Assembly (NCBI GenBank): GCA_029448655.1
Contig: JACCLO010000005.1
Span: 3,410,001-3,474,000, forward strand
Direction: 5' to 3'
Origin: Wolfiporia cocos
Taxonomy: Eukaryota; Basidiomycota; Agaricomycetes; Polyporales; Phaeolaceae
Length of the DNA stretch: 64,000 nt
The notes beneath the pieces are model-generated. The model was not told where the DNA came from, did not search any database, and saw only the letters and a list, made by a program, of their open reading frames with translations. Made by a program: the position numbers and the translations under genes. Numbering within the stretch: position 1 is the first letter of the stretch; every line of letters starts with the position of its first letter. Positions 33,530 through 42,756 of the stretch are shown here, piece after piece.

Positions 33530-34074
33530 TATCACAGTGCTACTTGCCGTGGTATACCAGAGCCCTAAGCTCTCTACCATACGCCGAGGTCATCCTGTGA
33601 GGGAAGGCCAAGGTGTACCGTCATAACATCGATGCCGTCGTTAGGCGCTAACAGCAGACTAGCAAGGAGGAGGAGAGGAGAGGGGAGTCTGGCACACAGA
33701 GGGCTGAGTCAAAGGGGCCTTGGTGCCCAGCGATGAGATTATTAGTTCTGAGGTGTAAGCCTCAGAACGCTAAGACTAAATACATGGGGCATAGCAGTGC
33801 TAACTAGCCTACCCTAAACAACATGGTCCATGCTGCCAGTAATGGCATAGCTAAGGGGCGTCGTCGTGTACCTAAGTCAGGTGATGTCTAGGGCTAGCGC
33901 TGACTAGGCGCTACCCTGGATTGGCATCTTATCTAATCTACCTACGAAGGTGCTGGCTGGCGCGTAGCGCTGGTACAGTCACATGGAGGGTTGGGGTGCT
34001 CGCACAGAGCCCAAAGAACCTACAATAAATCTGTAAAAATCAGGAGTGAGTCCCAGACCTCTCAATCTGTGACA
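33530..34074 (-). repeat. M-family solo LTR (minus)
   Basis: It starts TATCACAGTGCTACTTGCC and ends CTCAATCTGTGACA, 545 bp, TSD ATCTG at 33525-33529 and 34075-34079. TATA-like 'taaatacatg' near 33776 with a TCTGAGG...CCTCAGA hairpin. It interrupts A's RNase H. Confidence 0.88.
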
Positions 34075-34081
34075 ATCTGAT

Positions 34082-35037
34082 TGTCACAGATTTATCTGGG
34101 GCTTACAGCATTTTTCCTATGATTATAGCAATTTATCCGGGATTTATACGTCTAACTACAAGTCATCTACGGGTTAACTCCCATTGCCATATGACAAGCT
34201 CTTAACTGAGCTTATCATCCACATGACTAGCTTACATAACGCTACGGCACCTTCCGGTCCAATAGCATCACTACAGCTACGTCATAGGTCTCGCCCGTCA
34301 GAGCAAGACCAGCCACGTCATAAGATCTTAGATCACAATGATAGGCCGAGCGTGGCACGCTCGCATAATAATGTCAACACGACCATACAGCATAATATTA
34401 GCAACAAGGCAATATTGCTATAGGTCACGGCCTTCTCGGCCTCCCACGGACTCGGTACATACCAAGTCCCGGGCTTCTGTCAACACGGCATCGCCCAAAC
34501 ACCGGACCTCGCCTCACGGCTAAGTTCAACACATGTCCCAGTAACCCTCCGGTCCGGACATAACACATGCTACGGTACCTGCTGGTCCAATAGCATAACG
34601 ACCTCGGTGTCTCGCCTTGGTCATCCAACAAAGACCGGCCAATAGCCATTATACCGCCAGGTATCCGGCAACCAGCTTCATCTATATCCGGGCTGTGCCC
34701 GCATTACTAACAGATAACCAGCAAATCCCTCTCATACGATTGGTTCGGCCATTAGGGCTAACCACGGCCATTCTATGTAGAGTCCATAAACAGTAGATAA
34801 GATAAGCTTCGCCACTTGGCAAAGCCACATAACCCGGTAAGGCCATAGCTATATAGTAGCACGTGCCCTCCCGATACACATGTATATAAGGACCTGGCTA
34901 GACGCCACTAATCCTTAATTCTATTATTCTCAGCTTGCGCCGTAGAATAACCTCTCCTATCCTGCTGCGCTGGTCTGCTACTGCGTCGCCTATTCCCTCA
35001 ACCAATAGGTGGTGAGTCCCACAGTAGATCTGTGTCA
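34082..35037 (+). repeat. T-family solo LTR (plus), short U3
   Basis: TGTCACAGATTTATCTGGGG...GATCTGTGTCA, 956 bp, TSD CTGAT at 34077-34081 and 35038-35042. It has one hybrid U3 module where longer copies have two. Confidence 0.9.
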
Positions 35038-35042
35038 CTGAT

Positions 35043-35356
35043 TTTGCAACCGGCACCGTGCTATCACAATACTCTTCGGAGGATAAGCTCTGCCACCCAG
35101 TAGTGTTCTACTCAAAGTTGTTATCTCCTCCAGAAAGGGACTAGGAGATTTATGACAAAGAGCTGCTGGCAATAATCCGCGCACTCGAGGAATGGAGACA
35201 TTACCTTGAGGGACACCCACGCAAATTTGAGATATGGTCGGATCATCTAAACCTGACATATTTCAAATTGGCACAACGGCTCACTAGGAGACAAGCACGT
35301 TGGAGTTTGTACCTGACAAGGTTCAACTTCAAAATGTGTCACAAACCAGGAAAAAC
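35043..35356 (+). pseudogene. pol: Element A pol, RNase H part
   Basis: It reads TGTVLSQYSSEDKLCHPVVF, then [20 protein letters not shown] and [20 protein letters not shown], matching B's RNase H. A TAG at 35142-35144 replaces a Tyr codon. Its frame continues at 47539 after the T LTR with TSD AAAAC. Confidence 0.82.
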
Positions 35357-36248
35357 TGTCACAGATTTATCTGGGGCTTACAGCATTTTTCCTATGATTA
35401 TAGCAATTTACCTGGGATTTATACGTCTAACTACAAGTTATCTATGGGTTAACCCCCATTGCCACACGACAAGCTCTTAACTGGGCTTATCACCACATGA
35501 CCAGCTTACATAACGCTACGGTACCTTCCGGTCCAATAGCAACGTTACAGCTACGTCATAGGTCTCGCCCGTCAGAGCAAGACCAGCCACGTCATAAGAT
35601 CTTAGATCATAATGATAGGCCGAGCGCGGCACGCTCGCATAATAATGTCCACAACACCAAACATCGCCTCATGGCAATGTTCTATTGGGTCGGCCTCACC
35701 GGCTTCCCACACGCCATAAGATCCTTGATCATAATGACACCTCAGGCGCGCCACGCCCTCGCATAATAATGGCAACATACACAAACATCGCCACAATGCA
35801 ATGTTTCATTGGCTCGGCCTCCTCGACCTGCCATCATGGATCGGTACATACCAATCCCCCGGCTCCGGCCATCACGGCGTTGCCAAACTCCAGGACTTCT
35901 GCCTTTACGGCTAAAGTCCTCCACATGCTACGGTACCTGTTGGTCCAATAGCATAACGTCCTCGGCGCCTAGCCTTGGACAACAACATGATACCCGGGCT
36001 GAGCCCGCGTTAATCACAGATAAATAATAAACCTCCTCTCCTACTATTGGTGCGGCCATTACCGGCCCATCACGGCCATTGTAGATAGGATCATAAACAC
36101 ATAGATAAGATAAGCTTCGCCCCTTGGCAAAGCCACATAACCCGGAAAGGCAGTACTATACAGTAGCACATGACCTCTCCGCATACATGTATTTAATTAG
36201 GAGCCAAGCGCTCCATACCTTAGTTCTATTATCCTCGGCTGTCCTTGA

Positions 36249-37344
36249 TGACACAGAATGCTCTGTGGGACTCACCAAGCCTGTATCCTAATACTAAGGC
36301 GACTTGGGGAGGTAGAGTACTCAAGGTGCAGCAGGGATATTGGAGGTATCTTCTACGGCGGACGCCGAGAAGAATAGAACTAAAGTTATAGGCCGTCAAG
36401 GCCCTACTTATATACATGATATTTAACGGGTCATGTGCTACTGTATAGTGCATGCCCGATAAGGAGTGTGGGCTTGGTTGCCATAAGGGCGACCAAGTGG
36501 AACGTCTACTCTACAAAGGCCGTGGCCCGCCGGTAATGGCCGGGCCAATGGTAAAAGAGAGAGCGTGTGGTCTCATCGTAAGATGGACATGTGAATACGG
36601 GCGCAGCCCGGGTATAAGGGAAGCCGGTTGCCGGATACCGTGAGGTATAATGGCGATTGGCCGTGCTTTCGTTGGATGACCAAGGCGAGACGCCGAGGTC
36701 GTTATGCCTTTGGACGGGAAGTACCGTGGCATGTGTTACAGCCCGGTCCGGATGGTTACCGGGGCATGTGTTGGACTTAGCCATGAGGCGAGGTCCGGTG
36801 TTTGGGCAACGCCGTGATGGCAGAAGCCCGGGACTTGGAGAACGCCGAGTCCGTGGGATGGCCGAGGAGGCCGAGCCTATAGCGATATTGTCTTGGTGCT
36901 AATTATAGTGCTATTTGGCTATGTTGCCATTATTATGCGAAGGCGTGGCGCGCCTGAGGTGTCATTGTGATCAAGGATCTTATGATGTGTGGGAAGCCAG
37001 GAAGGCCGACCCAATAGAACATTGCCATGAGGCGATGTTTGTATGTGTGGACATTATTATGCGAGCGTGCCGCGCTCGGCCTATCATTATGATCTAGGAT
37101 CTATGACGTGGCTGGTCTTGCTATGGTGGGCGAGACCATTATGACGTAGCGGTAACGTTGCTATTGGACGTGGTTGTACCGTAGCATTATGTAAGCTAGT
37201 CATGTGGTTGATAAGCCCAGTTAAGAGCTTGTTGTATGGCAATGGGGGTTAACCCGTAGATAACTTGTAGTTAGACGTATAAATCCCAGGTAAATTGCTA
37301 TAATCATAGGAAAAATGCTGTAAGTCCCAGATAAATCTGTGACA
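36249..37344 (-). repeat. T-family solo LTR (minus)
   Basis: TGACACAGAATGCTCTGTGG...CAGATAAATCTGTGACA, 1096 bp, TSD CTTGA at 36244-36248 and 37345-37349. TATA 'cttatatacatg' near 36410. Confidence 0.9.
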
Positions 37345-37482
37345 CTTGAGTGCCCAGTGCGGAGTACCTTTGGTACTCCCAGTGGACTACTATCAGTAGT
37401 CCCAAGCATTCTCGGCTTGCACCGTAGAATAACCTCACTTCTGCTGTGCTTGACTGGCTACTCCGTCCGCCTATACCCTCAA

Positions 37483-38181
37483 TGACACAGACTAGACTGT
37501 GGGACTCACACTATAACCTTATAGGCGACTTGAAGATGTTGCAGAAGGTTGGTGAGGAGGCTAGTGGGCGCAAGCAGAGATGGTATGTAACTGTGCGAAT
37601 GCAGAGAACAAATCTAAGGCTTATCCGCAGTGATAGCCCTACTTATATACATGCTTTGTTTGGTTACCGGTAAGGGAGCCAAACATGAAGGTGGTCTGTG
37701 CGCAGACATAACTAATATGGTTAAGTCGTAAACTACAATAGACCATGTGCGCCGGTAATGGCCGCACCAGTAAGATCGTTTGTTTGGACCGTAGGTCCAT
37801 GTTGTGGAAGTGGCTGTAGCTACGTTAGTAAGCCATGCATGTGATTCTTATATACCGGTATCGGGATATGAGTAATCGTAAGGGCATTGGCATGTGATAA
37901 CGAGCGGGCCGCTTATCCAATTGTACTGACATAGCCCGGTATCGGGATATGAGTAAGGCGCGTGACACCGGAGGTTAGTCCGCTGAGTCATTGACGCGTA
38001 CGGGCGTATTATGTACGTGTTGTTATGACAGGTGGACGTATACCGCGTTGTGTACGTGTTGTTTGGTTGCGTGTACGTGTAGACGGGCGCTTAGCAGCGT
38101 AAACGTCTACAAGGTTGTAGAAATACCAGATAAATAGGTAAAAATACGGGAAAAATAGTGGCATGTCCCAAATCTGTGACA
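37483..38181 (-). repeat. Element B 3' LTR (E family)
   Basis: TGACACAGACTAGACTGTGG...CCAAATCTGTGACA, 699 bp, directly followed on the right by the purine tract complement. It contains two copies of 'ggtatcgggatatgagtaa' and several 'gtgtacgtg' motifs in U3. Confidence 0.93.
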
Positions 38182-38195
38182 TTACCCCCTCTTCA
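38182..38195 (-). promoter_or_regulatory. Element B polypurine tract
   Basis: Minus strand TGAAGAGGGGGTAA adjoining the 3' LTR, identical to the tract of H and nearly that of C. Confidence 0.82.
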
Positions 38196-38220
38196 GGTTT
38201 CATTGTCCCTAATGGAACGA

Positions 38221-41200
38221 TTACTTTCCTGTGGAGCCGAAACCACCAGTACCGCGCTCGGATTTAATCTTTTCAAAGTAAGATTTTCCGTGTAGCGTAA
38301 TGTGCGGGTCCTTGGCAACTTCGCAGATGAGCTGAGCAATCTTATCACCGGCCCGAATATCGATAGATATGTCGGAGTGATTCCGGAGAATGATGATTAC
38401 TTCGCCTTGATAATCGTGGTCGATGACGCCACCCATTACGTCTATGCCTTTGCGGGCAAGACTAGAGCGGGGGGCGATACGTCCGTAAGTGCCGAAAGGT
38501 ACCTGGATTTTCAGTTTGGTATTGTATTCTGTCTGCCCGTGAGCTGGCAGAACGTCGCCTGTTGCAGTGTACAGGTCAAACCCAACCGAGTCCTTGGTTC
38601 CCTTTTCCGGCATTCGGCCGCCTTCACCGACTACGATTTTCAAGTCCGCATTTTGGTTAATGTCCGCTGACATCCATCCCCCGTCGGGGTGTCTAACCAT
38701 GCGTTGCTTAGGATCCTTCGCAAATTCTTCGCGATACTGCGGCCAGTCGTCTGGCCACGTGCATTCGTCGGCTTCCCAGTCGTCGCTGTCAGGGTCGAAG
38801 ACGTGAACTGCTTCTTTCCTTCTAGCTGAGCGCCTGAGGGGGACATCCTGCATTGGAATGGCGTGTGAAGCCTTGTATTCCTGCAGAATGTCGTATGCCG
38901 TGTCGAGATCGGCTTCGCGTACCCAGGAGTCGTCATTGATACCGAACCCTTTCCATCGGATTCTGTATTCAACTCTTCCTGCACGGAGACGATGATCTAA
39001 GATCTTCTCGACTTCCCATAACTCCTCGCCGTCGACCATTTCTGGTTGAGGCTCTGGTTTTTTCTGATGCACCGGGTCTTTGTACATGACCAACTTGGAA
39101 GCGTGAAATACTGGGTGATAAGCCCTGTATTGCTCGTCCATGTGTACCCTAAAGGTGACCGGAGATAATTGTTCAATTATCCTGAATGGTCCCAAATAGC
39201 GTGGACTAAGACTTCTTTCGGAGTCTTGCCAGCTACGGGCGTCAACGAGAACTTTGTCGCCGACTTTAAACGGTACCGAGCGCTTATGTTGATCATAATA
39301 CCAAGACCAGCGTTCAGCAGCCAGTTTCATAGCTGCCTTAGCTTGTTCTTGTGCTGACCATCGTTCGTAAGCAATGACATTTAGGTCCACGTATTGTGTT
39401 GGACGTAAATTCGTAGGTCCTGCGTTGGGATGCCTTCCTAGTTCGACAAAGAATGGACTATTCTTTGTTGTCTCACTAGCCGCGTTGTTGTACGCGAATT
39501 CGGCCGTAGGGAGAAACCATGACCAGTTATCCTTCTGAATAACATCGATGTAACATCTAAGATATTGTTCCAGGATTTGGTTAACTCTCTCCGTCTGGCC
39601 ATCCGCTTGCGGGTGATAGGCAGTTGTCATTGACCGTTGGATTCCCAATTGTTCACACCATCCCTTAAACAAGGCAGCTGCGAATTGCGGGCCTCTATCC
39701 GAAATGATTTGTTTCGGAAGTCCGTGGTTCGGATAAATCCGAAGGTACAGGAGGTTCGCTAATTCTTTTGCCGTTATCTTGTCTGACGTGGGAATGAAGT
39801 GTGCTCGTTTGGTAAGCCGGTCCACTATTACCATAATAGCATTGAATTGTTTCAATTCGCCGCTGGGTGGTAGGTGGACGATAAGGTCAATTGTGACGGT
39901 GTCCCAAGGTGCTTCCGGAACTGGGAGCGGTTGCAGGGGTCCGTACGGGGTCTGGTTGTGGTTCTTCATGCGTTGACATGTGTCACAACCTTCCACGTAT
40001 TGCTTTACCATCGTGGTCATTCCAGGCCACCAGTAATTACGTGATAGAAGTTCATAGGTCTTCCATCGTCCGAAGTGTCCGGCAGTCACATGGTCATGAT
40101 GTAACTCCAGAATCTTCGTGCGCAATTCTTTAGGCTCTTTTGGAACGTACACTTTTCCTCGTCTGAGGAGTAATCCGGCCTCCATGTTCCATTCCTGGAG
40201 ATCTTTACCGAATTCCTTGGGACCACTTTTCAGTAGTTCCTGGTAATCCTTGGTAATCTGATCGTCCATGAGGGCTTGTCGGATTTGTCGGAGGAGGTCC
40301 TCGTCGCCTGATTGTATCTCCTGCTGTGACGCTTCTAGCGCCCTAACCGTGAAGTATTCCGGTTTCAGCAAAATCTGATCGCGATTATCGAGTTCCACCC
40401 CCTCTTCATGGTCTGGCCTCCGTGACAGAGGATCAGCCGTAAGCATTGTTTTACCGGGTTTGTGGCACATGGTGAAGTTGAACCTTGTCAGGTAAAGACT
40501 CCAACGTGCCTGTCTCCGGGTTAGCCGTTGTGCCGATTTGAAATATGTCAGATTGAGATGATCCGACCAGACTTCAAATTTGTGTGGGTGTCCTTCGAGG
40601 TAATGTCTCCATTCCTCTAGAGCGCGGATGATTGCGAGCAACTCCTTGTCGTAAATCTCATAGTTCCTTTCGGGTGCTGATAGAGATTTCGAGTAGAAGG
40701 CTACCGGGTGCCAGAGCTTATCCTCCGAAGAGTATTGTGATAGCACTGCACCAGTTGCGTAATCGGAAGAATCCGCTTCCACGCGGAACGGGGACTCCTG
40801 ATCTGGGATCCGGAGTATTGGAGCCGATGTGAAAGCTTCCTTGAGAGTTTGGAAGGCTTCCGCTTGTTCGGGTCCCCAGTTCCATTGCGTGTTTTTCTTG
40901 GACAGTTCGGTTAACGGCTTAACCACTTTGGAGAAGTCTTTAATGAACCGCCGGTAGTAGTTGGCGAAGCCAACAAAGGCCTGGACGTCCTTCACCTTGG
41001 CAGGTGTAGGCCAGTCCATTACACCGGCTACCTTCTTAGGGTCCATTTCGACTTTTCCTTTGGAAATGATCATTCCCAGGTATTCAATACTGCTTTGTTC
41101 GAAGAAGCACTTTTCAGGCTTCGCGAACAAGTCGTTGTCTTGCAAGATTTGTAATACTTGCTTGACAATACGACGGTGTTCCAACAGGTCGTTTCTGAAC

Positions 41201-42756
41201 ACAAGGATGTCGTCTAGGTAGACAATGACCTTTCCTTCTCTGATAAGGTCACCTAGAATATCGTTCATCATGTGTTGGAACGTGCTGGGTGCATTACAAA
41301 AGCCGAAGTACATGACTACAGCTTCGTAAAGGCCGTTAGGCGTAATGAATGCGGTCTTCCATTCATCTCCCTCCTTGATTCTTACGTTGTTGTAACCCCA
41401 ACGCAAGTCGAGCTTCGTAAATATCGAAGCCTGGCTAAGCTTATCGATAAGCTCGTCTATGCGTGGGAGAGGGTACCTGTTTTTAATGGTCAAGTCGTTT
41501 ACTTTTCGGTAATCGACTACCATTCGGGCTCCGCCGTCTTTTTTAGGGACGAAGAAGACCGGGCTCGCGATCGGGGATTTTGAGTGTCGGATGTAGCCCT
41601 TCCGTAACTCTTCCTGGATCCACTGATCTAGCGAGTTCGCTTCCTGAGGAGACATCTTGTATGCCTTACTCGGGGGCGGTAGTACCGCGTCATCGGGGAA
41701 GTCGATGGCGTGATCGTATGGTTTCCGTTCGGGCATCCTTTCGGATGCGCGTTGAGAAAATACCGTGGGACCAAACTCCTGGTATTCCTCCGGAACCAGG
41801 GATTTCCATTTCTGGAGATCCGCATCTGTCAGGAATTCATCATCTGACTTCTCCGTTATCGACTGAATGGCATCGATAAGGAGTTCCGTTCCTTCGTCAA
41901 GGGTGTTCACCCAAGCGACAAAGGGATTCTCGGGCTCCTCTAAGCCGAGAAAATCTATTGGAAAGTCATTGATGATCTGATAGATGTTGCGGGGTTCGAT
42001 TTCATCTTCTTCCTCAGAAATCGAAACCCGTTTGCCATGTTTACATTTTTCCGTACACCGATATGTGAAGGTCCCTTCCGGCCAATTGAAGTCCGGGTTG
42101 TGTTTCAGGAACCAGTCATATCCGAGGATCACATCCGCATTCTGTACGTCCATTACGTACAAGAATTCGGTGGACTTGTGTTCCTCGTGCACCATATAAG
42201 CTTTTACTGCCATATTGATATTACCGGCGGTATTAGAGGTACCGTCGGCGTTACGAATTTCGAGAGGTGCAGGTAGTTTTTGAGTGACTAACTTTTCCTC
42301 ATGTACGAGTTTCTTATCAATGACGCTTATTGATGCACCGGTGTCGATTAATGCCATGGCGTTGACTTTCTTTCCATATACCCACAGTTCCACTTCGATA
42401 GAGAACGATTTATTGTCGTCTCGAGAACCGTTTCCATGTACATTATACAAAGTGAAAAACTTCGACGCGAGCGGGTCAGGATAAAAGTATTTTACAGGAG
42501 GGGCACGTGTAGCTAGTGTCCGAGTCCTCCGGGCAAAGTCCATTGCCGAGTTACCGAATATACCGAGATGGGATACCGGGTGACGTACGACCGCCTTATC
42601 TTCCCACAAGATAAGGGGTCTCTGTGAAGCCTCTTCGTAGAGGTGCGCTTCTTCGGGGCGCTGTACACTCCCAGCCGCTGCGGGGCTGGTGTGTTCTTCA
42701 CAGAACGTCTTCGAGACGTGTGGTTGGGGCGAGGGGAACCGAGATGGTCCCGACAT
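38221..42756 (-). CDS. pol: Pol polyprotein of element B: PR-RT-RNaseH-IN-chromodomain-dUTPase (1511 aa)
   Basis: The polyprotein copies RNA to DNA and integrates it. Aspartic protease LIDTGAS with DTGA at residues 138-141. RT about 390-560 with YLDD at 513-516. RNase H about 655-775. Integrase zinc domain with His near 886-894 and Cys 924/927, and a D-D-35-E triad at D957, D1020 and E1056. GPF/Y motif YLGPFRII near 1187. Chromodomain about 1247-1295 (EYRIRWKGF). dUTPase about 1370-1511 with motifs VGFDLYTA, APRSS, GGVIDHDYQGE, GDKIAQL and GGFGSTG. It overlaps gag by 59 nt in the +1 frame, so it is probably made by frameshifting or coupled initiation; the first Met is only the ORF's first Met. 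All catalytic residues are present. The C-terminal dUTPase is unusual for this class. Confidence 0.93.
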   Translation of the reverse strand: MSGPSRFPSPQPHVSKTFCEEHTSPAAAGSVQRPEEAHLYEEASQRPLILWEDKAVVRHPVSHLGIFGNSAMDFARRTRTLATRAPPVKYFYPDPLASKFFTLYNVHGNGSRDDNKSFSIEVELWVYGKKVNAMALIDTGASISVIDKKLVHEEKLVTQKLPAPLEIRNADGTSNTAGNINMAVKAYMVHEEHKSTEFLYVMDVQNADVILGYDWFLKHNPDFNWPEGTFTYRCTEKCKHGKRVSISEEEDEIEPRNIYQIINDFPIDFLGLEEPENPFVAWVNTLDEGTELLIDAIQSITEKSDDEFLTDADLQKWKSLVPEEYQEFGPTVFSQRASERMPERKPYDHAIDFPDDAVLPPPSKAYKMSPQEANSLDQWIQEELRKGYIRHSKSPIASPVFFVPKKDGGARMVVDYRKVNDLTIKNRYPLPRIDELIDKLSQASIFTKLDLRWGYNNVRIKEGDEWKTAFITPNGLYEAVVMYFGFCNAPSTFQHMMNDILGDLIREGKVIVYLDDILVFRNDLLEHRRIVKQVLQILQDNDLFAKPEKCFFEQSSIEYLGMIISKGKVEMDPKKVAGVMDWPTPAKVKDVQAFVGFANYYRRFIKDFSKVVKPLTELSKKNTQWNWGPEQAEAFQTLKEAFTSAPILRIPDQESPFRVEADSSDYATGAVLSQYSSEDKLWHPVAFYSKSLSAPERNYEIYDKELLAIIRALEEWRHYLEGHPHKFEVWSDHLNLTYFKSAQRLTRRQARWSLYLTRFNFTMCHKPGKTMLTADPLSRRPDHEEGVELDNRDQILLKPEYFTVRALEASQQEIQSGDEDLLRQIRQALMDDQITKDYQELLKSGPKEFGKDLQEWNMEAGLLLRRGKVYVPKEPKELRTKILELHHDHVTAGHFGRWKTYELLSRNYWWPGMTTMVKQYVEGCDTCQRMKNHNQTPYGPLQPLPVPEAPWDTVTIDLIVHLPPSGELKQFNAIMVIVDRLTKRAHFIPTSDKITAKELANLLYLRIYPNHGLPKQIISDRGPQFAAALFKGWCEQLGIQRSMTTAYHPQADGQTERVNQILEQYLRCYIDVIQKDNWSWFLPTAEFAYNNAASETTKNSPFFVELGRHPNAGPTNLRPTQYVDLNVIAYERWSAQEQAKAAMKLAAERWSWYYDQHKRSVPFKVGDKVLVDARSWQDSERSLSPRYLGPFRIIEQLSPVTFRVHMDEQYRAYHPVFHASKLVMYKDPVHQKKPEPQPEMVDGEELWEVEKILDHRLRAGRVEYRIRWKGFGINDDSWVREADLDTAYDILQEYKASHAIPMQDVPLRRSARRKEAVHVFDPDSDDWEADECTWPDDWPQYREEFAKDPKQRMVRHPDGGWMSADINQNADLKIVVGEGGRMPEKGTKDSVGFDLYTATGDVLPAHGQTEYNTKLKIQVPFGTYGRIAPRSSLARKGIDVMGGVIDHDYQGEVIIILRNHSDISIDIRAGDKIAQLICEVAKDPHITLHGKSYFEKIKSERGTGGFGSTGK

